A stretch of DNA of 49,954 nt. Source: CAYVBN01 sp964538565. Its GTDB lineage: Bacteria > Pseudomonadota > Alphaproteobacteria > Rhizobiales > Xanthobacteraceae. Positions 39,209 to 46,216 of this stretch are shown here, piece by piece (positions within the stretch are counted from its first letter, which is position 1; each line of letters starts with the position of its first letter). The position numbers and the translations under genes were made by a program. Under the pieces are notes generated by a model. That model did no database searches, was not told the origin of the DNA, and saw only the letters and a list, made by a program, of their open reading frames with translations. Location: the NCBI GenBank assembly GCA_964538565.1, contig CAZIGW010000087.1, forward strand, positions 1-49,954, written 5' to 3'.

Positions 39209-40600
39209 TCAGAACTGGAAGTAGATGAAGTTGAGCGGCGGACCGAGCCCGACCTCGAGCACGCACAGCCCGGCGAGCACGGCGAGCGCCGCTGCCAGCA
39301 CCGGCGAGGCGCGGGTGAAGATCGGAGGCAACAGCGGCAGCCCGTCCTTGATCTGGTGCGCGGACGGCACGAGCGCCGAGACCGCCGCCCCGGCGAGCAG
39401 CAAACCGACGTGGTGGAGCGGGCCGGCGAAGCCCGATGCGCCGCTCATCGAAAGAAGGACGGACGTGGCGGTGGAAAAATCGGCGGCGCGAAACAGCACC
39501 CAGCCGACCAGCACGAACAGCATGGTCAGCGCCCATGCGGCGACGGCCGGCAGCGGCCGCCGCAACTGCTGCCAGCCGCGGCAGACGATGAGCCCGACGC
39601 CGTGCCACAGCCCCCACACCACGTACGTCCAGCCCGCCCCGTGCCACAGCCCGCACAGGCCCATGGTGGCGAGTGTCGCCGCGACGTAGCGCGCCGGGCC
39701 CGCCCGGCTGCCGCCGAGCGGAATGTAGAGATAGTCGCGGATGAAGGTCGACAGCGAGATGTGCCACCGCCGCCAGAAGTCGCGCAGGTCGGTGGCGAGA
39801 TAAGGCCTGCGGAAATTTTCCGGCAGAACCAGGCCGAACATCAGCGCGATCCCGATCGCCATTTCCGTATAGGCGGAGAAGTCGAGAAAGAGCTGGAACG
39901 AGAAGGCAAGCGCCGCCGTCCAGGCGTCGCCGAAGCCGAGCGCGTGGTGCGCGGCCTCGGCGAACGCCTTGTCGACCACCTCGGCGAGCTTGTCCGACAA
40001 GAGCACCTTCTTGGCGAAACCGAGCGTGAACAGGATGAGGCCGGTCGCGACATTCTGCCAAAGCCCCTTGCTGCGCGGGTCGCGCGCGAACTGCGGGACG
40101 AGTTCGTTGTGGCGAACGATGGGTCCGGCGATCAGGTGCGGGAACAGCAGCACGAAGGAGGCGAACGCGCGCAACGAATAGATCGGCGCGTCGTTGCGCA
40201 GCCGGTCGACCAGGTAGGAGATCAGCTGGAACGAGAAGAAGCTGATGCCGATCGGCAACACGAGGTGCGCGCGCGGCAGGCCGATGCCGGTCAGCGCCTC
40301 GATGCTGCCGAGGAGAAAATCGAGGTACTTGAATGTCGCAAGCGACGCGAGGTTGAGCACGACGCCCAGATAGAGTGCGCCGCTTCGCCCCGACCGTTCG
40401 TGCAGGCACGACAGCAGCCAGGTCGCGCCGATCTGGCCGACCAGCAGCGGGACGAACCGCACGTCCCACCAGCCGTAGAACACGAGCGAGATCGAGATCA
40501 GCACCCACTGCCGCACGACCATGGAACCCGCCACCGCGTAGTAGCAGGCGAGCGCCGCCGGCAGGAAGACGAGCACGAATCCTTGAGACTGGAAGAGCAT
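39209..40600 (-). CDS. MBOAT-family membrane O-acyltransferase (AlgI/DltB-like)
   Basis: 463 aa, about 11 membrane helices. It begins MLFQSQGFVLVFLPAALACYY, as is typical of AlgI-type MBOATs, and has VVLNLASLATFKYLDF and DFWRRWHISLSTFIRDYLYIPLGG, the signature loop. The catalytic His is in GLWHGAGWTYVVWGLWHG. Such enzymes carry acyl groups across the inner membrane to a periplasmic transferase. The following SGNH-like gene is the likely partner. No alginate or teichoic acid genes are near, so the acceptor polymer or lipid is unknown. The ATG at 40600 gives the conserved N-terminus. No other gene is in the operon, and the 118-bp gap upstream holds its promoter. Confidence 0.92.
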   Translation of the reverse strand: MLFQSQGFVLVFLPAALACYYAVAGSMVVRQWVLISISLVFYGWWDVRFVPLLVGQIGATWLLSCLHERSGRSGALYLGVVLNLASLATFKYLDFLLGSIEALTGIGLPRAHLVLPIGISFFSFQLISYLVDRLRNDAPIYSLRAFASFVLLFPHLIAGPIVRHNELVPQFARDPRSKGLWQNVATGLILFTLGFAKKVLLSDKLAEVVDKAFAEAAHHALGFGDAWTAALAFSFQLFLDFSAYTEMAIGIALMFGLVLPENFRRPYLATDLRDFWRRWHISLSTFIRDYLYIPLGGSRAGPARYVAATLATMGLCGLWHGAGWTYVVWGLWHGVGLIVCRGWQQLRRPLPAVAAWALTMLFVLVGWVLFRAADFSTATSVLLSMSGASGFAGPLHHVGLLLAGAAVSALVPSAHQIKDGLPLLPPIFTRASPVLAAALAVLAGLCVLEVGLGPPLNFIYFQF

Positions 40601-40718
40601 CGGCGAAGGCGCGTCCCGAGCTTCCGCACGGAAGCTCCCCGCCGGCACATTCCGGATCGTCCACGGCCGCGTCAAGTGGCATCGCGGCGCCTGCCGCTGT
40701 TGCGGCTCTACGCGGGCA

Positions 40719-41102
40719 TCAGCCGTCGTTTGTCAGGAATGTGACGGCCTCGACGCGGTTGCCGTCCGGGTCGCGGATGAACGCGGCGTAATAGCCCGCG
40801 CCGTGCTGCGGCCGCTCTCCCGGCGCGCCGTCGCAGATGGCGCCGGCAGCGAGCGCGCTTGCATGGAACGCATCGACGCTCGCGCGGTCTTTGGCGCGCA
40901 GGCAGACGTGCGCGCCGCTGTCGCGCGGCGTCATGGCCATCCGCGGCCGGTGATTGAGCCAGAATTCCGAATACCGCTTGCCGAAGCCGACCGTGGTCGC
41001 GCGTACGTCAAGCTTGGCATAGCCGAGCACGGCGAGCACGCGTTCGTAGAAAGACGCGGAGGCGTCAAGATCGCGAACCGGTATCGAGACGTGGTCGATC
41101 AT
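40719..41102 (-). CDS. VOC-family (glyoxalase-fold) protein
   Basis: 127 aa. Typical vicinal-oxygen-chelate start MIDHVSIPVRDLDASASFYERVL and end YYAAFIRDPDGNRVEAVTF. Metal ligand candidates are His4 and Glu near the C-terminal VEAV. Members of this short group are often annotated glyoxalase/bleomycin-resistance proteins without tested function. It lies 55 bp downstream of cimA on the same strand and 118 bp upstream of the MBOAT gene. I see no reason to assign a substrate. Confidence 0.9.
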   Translation of the reverse strand: MIDHVSIPVRDLDASASFYERVLAVLGYAKLDVRATTVGFGKRYSEFWLNHRPRMAMTPRDSGAHVCLRAKDRASVDAFHASALAAGAICDGAPGERPQHGAGYYAAFIRDPDGNRVEAVTFLTNDG

Positions 41103-41156
41103 GTCCGTGCCGCGTCCTGCCCCATGCGCCTCCCGGCTTCGGCCGCCGCGCGGCGA

Positions 41157-42752
41157 TCAGGCCGGCGCGCCCGATTTCACCAGCTTGTAGACGACCGAAT
41201 CCATCAGCGCCTGGAACGACGCATCGATGATATTGGGCGACACGCCGACCGTCGTCCATCGCTCCCCGGTCTCGTCCCGGCTCTCGATCAGCACGCGGGT
41301 GACCGCCTCGGTGCCGGCGTTGAGGATGCGCACGCGGTAGTCGGTGAGTTCGAGGCCGTTGATGTAGGTCTGGTACTTGCCGAGGTCCTTGCGCAGCGCC
41401 ACGTCGAGCGCATTGACCGGGCCGTTGCCCTCCGCGGCCGAGATCAGGGTCTCGTCGTCGACCTTCACCTTGACTACCGCCATCGCCACCGTCACGCGCT
41501 TGCCCATCGCGTTGTAGCGCTGCTCCACGGTGACGTCGAACTGGTCGACCGTGAAATACTCAGGCACCTTTCCCATCATGCGGCGCGCCAGCAGTTCGAA
41601 CGAGGCGTCCGCCGCCTCGTAGGCGTAGCCCGCCGCCTCGCGCCCCTTGACCTCCTCGAGCAGGCGCGTGACGCGCGCGTCGTCCCGGTCGGCCTTGATG
41701 CCGATGCGCTCGAGTTCCGCGAGGACGTTCGAGCGACCGGCCTGGTCGGAGACGAGCACCTTGCGGACGTTGCCGACCCTCTCGGGCTTCACGTGCTCGT
41801 AGGTCGCCGGATCCTTGAGGATGGCGGAGGCGTGAATGCCCGCCTTGGTGGCGAACGCGCTCTCGCCGACGTAGGGCGCGTGCCGGTTCGGGGCGCGGTT
41901 GAGCAGTTCGTCGAGCATGCGCGAGGCATGCGTGAGGTGCTGCAGCTTCTCGTCGGTGACCGCGATGTCGAAGCGCTGCGCGAATTCGTCCTTGAGCTTG
42001 AGCGTCGGGATGATCGACACGAGGTTGGCGTTGCCGCAGCGCTCGCCGAGCCCGTTGAGCGTGCCCTGGATCTGGCGGGCGCCCGCGCGCACAGCCGCGA
42101 GCGAATTGGCGACCGCCTGCTCGGTGTCGTTGTGGGCGTGAATGCCGACATGATCGCCCGGAATCGTGCGGCACACGTCGGCGACGATGGTCTCGATCTC
42201 GTGCGGCAGCGTTCCGCCGTTGGTGTCGCACAGCACGACCCAGCGCGCGCCCTCCGCGTACGCCGCCTTGGCGCATTCGAGCGCATAGGCGCGGTTCGCC
42301 TTGTAGCCGTCGAAGAAATGCTCGCAGTCGAGCAGCACCTCGCGCCCCTTGGCCTTGGCGGCGCGCACGCTCTCGCGGATCGACGCGAGGTTCTCCTCGA
42401 GCGTCGTCTCGAGCGCGACGTAGACGTGATAGTCCCAGGACTTGGCGACGAAGCACACCGCATCCGCCTGCGCCTCGAGCAGCGCGGCGAGGCCGGGATC
42501 ATTCGAGGCCGAACGGCCCGGCCGGCGCGTCATGCCGAAGGCGGTGAACGTCGTGGCCAGCTCGCGGGGCTGCGAGAACAACTCGGTGTCGGTCGGATTG
42601 GCGCCCGGATAGCCGCCTTCCACGTAGTCGATGCCGAGGTCGTCGAGCATCTTGGCGATCGCCAGCTTGTCGTGCAGCGTGAAGTCCACGCCGTTCGTCT
42701 GCGCGCCGTCGCGCAGCGTCGTGTCGAACAGATAAAGGCGTTCGCGTGCCAT
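41157..42752 (-). CDS. cimA: Citramalate synthase
   Basis: 531 aa of the DRE-TIM metallolyase family. It begins LYLFDTTLRDGAQTNGVDFT, the metal-binding DTTLRDG. Next comes YVEGGYPGANPTD, diagnostic of CimA-type (TIGR00977) rather than LeuA, then VLCDTNGGTLPHEI and HAHNDTEQAVANSLAAV with the His pair. A C-terminal LeuA-type regulatory domain (residues about 410-525) suggests isoleucine feedback. It joins pyruvate and acetyl-CoA to (R)-citramalate, giving a threonine-independent route to isoleucine. It is the last gene of an overlapping operon with cysS, a GNAT gene and a 37-aa peptide gene, 4 bp after the latter. Confidence 0.95.
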   Translation of the reverse strand: MARERLYLFDTTLRDGAQTNGVDFTLHDKLAIAKMLDDLGIDYVEGGYPGANPTDTELFSQPRELATTFTAFGMTRRPGRSASNDPGLAALLEAQADAVCFVAKSWDYHVYVALETTLEENLASIRESVRAAKAKGREVLLDCEHFFDGYKANRAYALECAKAAYAEGARWVVLCDTNGGTLPHEIETIVADVCRTIPGDHVGIHAHNDTEQAVANSLAAVRAGARQIQGTLNGLGERCGNANLVSIIPTLKLKDEFAQRFDIAVTDEKLQHLTHASRMLDELLNRAPNRHAPYVGESAFATKAGIHASAILKDPATYEHVKPERVGNVRKVLVSDQAGRSNVLAELERIGIKADRDDARVTRLLEEVKGREAAGYAYEAADASFELLARRMMGKVPEYFTVDQFDVTVEQRYNAMGKRVTVAMAVVKVKVDDETLISAAEGNGPVNALDVALRKDLGKYQTYINGLELTDYRVRILNAGTEAVTRVLIESRDETGERWTTVGVSPNIIDASFQALMDSVVYKLVKSGAPA

Positions 42753-42756
42753 GACG

Positions 42757-42870
42757 TCACCAATAGCCGAAGTATTTGAGCGCCAGCGCGATCGCCGCCG
42801 CGAGAATGGCGAACTTGAGCGCGACGTAGTAGAGCCAGTGGCGCGGGAACGGCGTGTCGGGCTTCTTCAC
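42757..42870 (-). CDS. 37-aa single-helix membrane peptide in the cysS-cimA operon
   Basis: A short reading frame missed by common length cut-offs. It starts GTG at 42870, overlapping the GNAT stop as GTGA, and ends TGA at 42757, 4 bp before the cimA ATG. It reads MKKPDTPFPRHW, LYYVALKFAILAAAIALALK, YFGYW. This gives a basic, Pro-containing N-terminus, one transmembrane helix of about 20 residues and an aromatic end. The overlaps on both sides, absence of an alternative use for the gap and the clean helix argue it is real. Similar small proteins occur in Rhizobiales as far as I recall. No function can be assigned; a membrane anchor or regulator is possible. Confidence 0.7.
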   Translation of the reverse strand: MKKPDTPFPRHWLYYVALKFAILAAAIALALKYFGYW

Positions 42871-43373
42871 GGCGCGCTCCGACCGGTGGCGAGCTTCTTC
42901 TCCATGGTCGTGTTGGCGAGCCATTCGCCGCCGAGCGACACGGAATTGCGCTGCTGCGCGACATAGCCGCGGCGCTCGAAGAAGTCGCGCGCGCTGTCGC
43001 TCGCGTCGACGGTGAGCCGGGCGGTACCGCGAGAAGCGGCGAGTTTCTCGACGGCGTCACACAACGTGCTCCCCACCCCGTGCCGCGCGACCGCCGGGTG
43101 GACGTAGAGCATCTCGATCCGTTCGCCGTCTTCGACCGAGATGAATCCGACGACCGTGCCGTCCATGGTCGCCAGCAGTGTCAGCGCCCGCGCGAGGCGG
43201 CCCACGAACGCATCCTCGTCGTCCGCGACCGACGCCCAGGCTTGGCGTTGTGCCTCGCCGTAGTCGTCTTCTGTCAGCTCCTCGATCGCGGCGCGAAAGA
43301 TCGCGACGACGTCCGCGCCATCGGCCGGCAGGAACGGCCGCAGTGCCGGCGTCGGGAGGGCCCGCGCCATCAT
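42867..43373 (-). CDS. GNAT-family N-acetyltransferase
   Basis: 168 aa, one GNAT domain. Elements: LRPFLPADGADVVAIFRAAI (beta1-alpha1), VVGFISVEDGERIEMLYVHP (beta4), the acetyl-CoA loop AVARHGVGSTLCDAVEKLA with R-x-x-G-x-G-like spacing, and LTVDASDSARDFFERRGYVAQ (beta5-alpha4). The family transfers acetyl from acetyl-CoA to an amine. ATG-ATG at 43373/43370 overlaps the cysS stop (ATGA), with GGGAGG upstream, so it is translationally coupled to cysS. Its own stop overlaps the small membrane peptide's start. Substrate unknown. The frame extends upstream into cysS, but that part is not protein-like. Confidence 0.9.
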   Translation of the reverse strand: MMARALPTPALRPFLPADGADVVAIFRAAIEELTEDDYGEAQRQAWASVADDEDAFVGRLARALTLLATMDGTVVGFISVEDGERIEMLYVHPAVARHGVGSTLCDAVEKLAASRGTARLTVDASDSARDFFERRGYVAQQRNSVSLGGEWLANTTMEKKLATGRSAP

Positions 43374-44734
43374 CGCGCCACCTCCCAGGTAGTGCCGTCC
43401 TTGGAATCCTTCAGCACGACCCCCATGGCGGCGAGCTCGTCGCGAATGCGGTCGGCTTCCTTGAAATCGCGGGCCTTGCGGGCGGCGTTGCGCGCCGCGA
43501 TGAAGCTTTGGATCCGGGCCTCGTCGAGGACCATCGAAGCCGGCCGCCAGGCCGCCCATTCGGCCGCCGTGTGTTCGAGTAGCCCGAGCAGCCTGGCGGT
43601 CATCTTCAGGGACGCGGCCGCGCCGGCCGCGGAGCCGGCGGCCGCGCCGCGCAGCTCATGCAGCGCCGTCAGCGCGCGCGGCGTGTTGAGGTCGTCGCAC
43701 AGCGCTTCGAGCGCGTCGGCGCACAAGAGCCCCGGTCCCGCGTCCGCCGTGAGCTGATACCAATGATCGAGCGTCCGCTTGGCCTCGCGCAATCCGGCGA
43801 TCGTCCAGTTGATCGGCTGCCGGTAATGCGTCTGCAGCATGGCGAGCCGGATCACTTCGCCCGGCCAGTCCCGCAGCAGTTCGCGGATGGTGACGAAGTT
43901 GCCGAGCGACTTCGACATCTTCTCGCCTTCGACCTGCAGGAAGCCGTTGTGCACCCAGAAGTGGGCCATCAACGGCTGGTGAAGGGCGCACCGCGACTGT
44001 GCGATCTCGTTCTCGTGGTGCGGAAACACGAGGTCGATGCCGCCGCCATGGATGTCGAAGGTCTCGCCGAGGTGTTTCCAGCTCATGGCCGAACATTCGA
44101 TATGCCAGCCCGGCCGACCCGGAGTCTTGATCCCGCACGGGCTCGGCCACGCGGGCTCACCCGGTTTCGACGGCTTCCACAGCACGAAGTCCATGGGATC
44201 GCGCTTGTAGGGCGCGACCTCGACCCGCGCGCCGGCCACCATTTCGTCGAGCGAGCGCCGGGAGAGCTGGCCATAGTCGGGCATCGACGGCACGCTGAAG
44301 AGGACGTGGTCCTGCGCCACGTAGGCATGGTGCGCATTGACCAGCCGCTCGATCAGCGTCTTCATCTCCTCGATGTGCTCGGTCGCCCGCGGCTCGACGG
44401 TGGGCGGCAGGCAGCCGAGCGCCTTCACGTCCTCCTCGAAGTTTCGATAGGTCTCCTCGGTGAGGTCGCGGATCGAGATCCCGCGCTCGGCCGCGCGCGC
44501 GTTGATCTTGTCGTCGACGTCGGTGACGTTGCGGACGTAGACGACGTGATCGGGCCCGTAGAGGTGCCGCAGCAGCCGGAACAGGACGTCGAAGACGATC
44601 AGCGGGCGGGCGTTGCCGATGTGGGCGAAGTCGTAGACGGTCGGCCCGCACACGTACATGCGCACGCGATCGGGATCGAGCGGTTCGAACGGCCGTTTCT
44701 CGCGAGAGAGCGTATCGTAAAGCTTCAACTGCAT
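43370..44734 (-). CDS. cysS: Cysteinyl-tRNA synthetase
   Basis: 454 aa class I aminoacyl-tRNA synthetase. The start MQLKLYDTLSREKRPFEPLD leads to the Zn site MYVCGPTVYD and the HIGH-type motif FAHIGNAR. VYVRNVTDVDDKINARA, WHIECSAMSW, HGGGIDLVFPHHENEIAQ, and the KMSKS motif GEKMSKSLGN follow. It charges tRNA-Cys with cysteine. The C-terminal anticodon domain ends KDSKDGTTWEVAR. It is the first gene of an operon in which each gene overlaps or abuts the next (GNAT, small peptide, cimA). The ATG at 44734 is preferred; a GTG 11 codons upstream is possible. Confidence 0.95.
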   Translation of the reverse strand: MQLKLYDTLSREKRPFEPLDPDRVRMYVCGPTVYDFAHIGNARPLIVFDVLFRLLRHLYGPDHVVYVRNVTDVDDKINARAAERGISIRDLTEETYRNFEEDVKALGCLPPTVEPRATEHIEEMKTLIERLVNAHHAYVAQDHVLFSVPSMPDYGQLSRRSLDEMVAGARVEVAPYKRDPMDFVLWKPSKPGEPAWPSPCGIKTPGRPGWHIECSAMSWKHLGETFDIHGGGIDLVFPHHENEIAQSRCALHQPLMAHFWVHNGFLQVEGEKMSKSLGNFVTIRELLRDWPGEVIRLAMLQTHYRQPINWTIAGLREAKRTLDHWYQLTADAGPGLLCADALEALCDDLNTPRALTALHELRGAAAGSAAGAAASLKMTARLLGLLEHTAAEWAAWRPASMVLDEARIQSFIAARNAARKARDFKEADRIRDELAAMGVVLKDSKDGTTWEVAR

Positions 44735-45134
44735 GGACGTCCCCGCCTCCGCTGGCCGGGCGTCCACTCGTCTCGACGTGAGAAAAGACGGCCGCAGCCA
44801 GCGTTGGTCGCTAGCCGATAATCTCCCGGCAAATGCCGCAGATGGAAAAAAGGCCGTTCATGGCGGTGCAGAATGGGCAAGTGCGCCCTCCCCGTCAAGG
44901 CCGGGCGCGATCCGCCGGTCGCATCGGCCGTGCCGGCGGGACCGGTGACCGTTCTGCAACAGGACGGAAAAAAGCTCGCCGCCCGATGCAGCCGGGCCGT
45001 TGCGACCCAAAACGCGCCACAAGAGCCCCTTACCACCCCGCCGACGATGTTCTCGGGTCGAAACGGTTAAGGGGCGATTAACGCTTTCCCTCGCATTGTG
45101 CGCACCCCGGTAACGTCTGCCTTGAGCGAGTGCC
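44735..45134. other. Divergent intergenic region with CtrA box
   Basis: 400 bp between cysS and the small secreted protein gene. Frames here are not protein-like. It carries the CtrA site at 45067-45081 and should hold the cysS promoter. No tRNA or hairpin with a U-run is seen. Confidence 0.5.
45067..45081 (+). promoter_or_regulatory. Full CtrA-type box TTAA-N7-TTAA
   Basis: TTAAGGGGCGATTAA followed by C matches the alphaproteobacterial CtrA consensus TTAA-N7-TTAAC exactly, and the flanks are symmetric (GTTAA/TTAAC). It lies 54 bp upstream of the start of the small secreted protein gene, a usual place for an activated promoter. Confidence 0.65.
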
Positions 45135-45431
45135 ATGCGCGTCGGTCTTGCCGTCCTCACCCTGCTTGCTGCCGTCCTTCCCGCCAAGGCGGAAAATCGT
45201 ATCTTCATCGTCGCCAACAACGCCGACGGCTACGGGGTCGACCGCTGCCTCGCGACCGGCGCGCGCTGCGGCGCCCCGGTGGCGTCGGCCTATTGCCATG
45301 CCCGTGACTTCGCGCGCGCCGTCGCCTTCTACAAGGTCGATCGCGACCAGGTGACCGGCGCCATCCCGGTCGCCACCGACGCCTGTTCGGGAACCTGCGA
45401 GGCCTTCGTGGCCATCGAGTGCGGGCGCTGA
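45135..45431 (+). CDS. Small secreted Cys-rich protein, conserved rhizobial hypothetical
   Basis: 98 aa. Signal peptide MRVGLAVLTLLAAVLPAKA, then a mature domain of about 79 residues: ENRIFIVANNADGYGVDRC, LATGARCGAPVASAYCHARDF, VDRDQVTGAIP, and an end with three Cys (ACSGTCEAFVAIECGR). Six Cys in the mature part suggest three disulfides. The pattern resembles a conserved exported protein I recall from Bradyrhizobium relatives; its function is unknown. A perfect CtrA box lies 54 bp upstream, suggesting cell-cycle or surface-linked expression. It is convergent with creA. Confidence 0.75.
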   Translation: MRVGLAVLTLLAAVLPAKAENRIFIVANNADGYGVDRCLATGARCGAPVASAYCHARDFARAVAFYKVDRDQVTGAIPVATDACSGTCEAFVAIECGR

Positions 45432-45456
45432 GCGGCCGGAGGCCCCGCGCGTAACG

Positions 45457-46014
45457 TCACTTCTCGATCCAGTCGGCGCAGCGCGGCGGCGGCTCGTTCC
45501 CCCACGGCATGATGGGAACCGAGGAGGTCGAGTTCTTTGGCGAGCCCTCGATGAGGCGGTCGGAATAGACGAGGTACACGAGGACGTTTCGCTTCGTGTC
45601 GCAGCCGCGCACGATCTGCATCTTCTTGAAGAACAGCGAGCGCCGCTTGCGGAAGACGTCGGCCCCCTGCTCGAACTTGCTCTTGAAGTGGATCGGTCCG
45701 ATCTGCCGGCAGGCAAGCGAGATGTCCGAGACCTCCTCGGCGATCCCGAGCCAGCCTTTCACGCCGCCGCGTTCCGGAACCGTGAAACGGCAGGCGACGC
45801 CCTCGACCTCGGGGTCGTCGAGCCCGTAGGTGGCGAGCTTGTCGTTGGGGGTCAGGAACTTGAACACGGTCGATTTCTTGAAGATCAGGTCCGGTTCGTC
45901 GGCCGCGTGAGCGGCGCGCGGCGGCGTCAGACCGAGCCCTGCCGCGAACGTCAGGACGAGAACCGCCGTCAAGGCAAACGCCCGGCGAAACGAATTCGAA
46001 TGAGGATGGGGCAT
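45457..46014 (-). CDS. creA: CreA-family periplasmic protein
   Basis: 185 aa. Signal peptide ending near AAHAADE. The mature part has STVFKFLTPNDKLATYGLDD, DPEVEGVACRFTVPERGG, EEVSDISLACRQIGPI, and VYLVYSDRLIEGSPKNSTSS. This is the full CreA pattern, with conserved Cys in GVACRF and LACRQ. CreA proteins are widespread in Proteobacteria and still lack a defined function. It is convergent with the small secreted protein and divergent from the histidine kinase, 202 bp apart. The ATG at 46014 gives a normal signal peptide. Confidence 0.93.
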   Translation of the reverse strand: MPHPHSNSFRRAFALTAVLVLTFAAGLGLTPPRAAHAADEPDLIFKKSTVFKFLTPNDKLATYGLDDPEVEGVACRFTVPERGGVKGWLGIAEEVSDISLACRQIGPIHFKSKFEQGADVFRKRRSLFFKKMQIVRGCDTKRNVLVYLVYSDRLIEGSPKNSTSSVPIMPWGNEPPPRCADWIEK

Positions 46015-46216
46015 CTCTCAACTCCCGGGATACCGCCCCATATGGGAACCTCCGGACGAGGTTGCGAGTCCCGCCAATCCTTCCGCGTGATTTCCACCAG
46101 ACGGGTGCGGGATACCGCAAAATTGAACTCGCCCGCGCCTTCAGGCCCACTATGCTACGTTGCAGCGTCGAAGGTCGCGTGCGGACGAACCACGCGCGTA
46201 AGGAGCCCGCGCTCCA

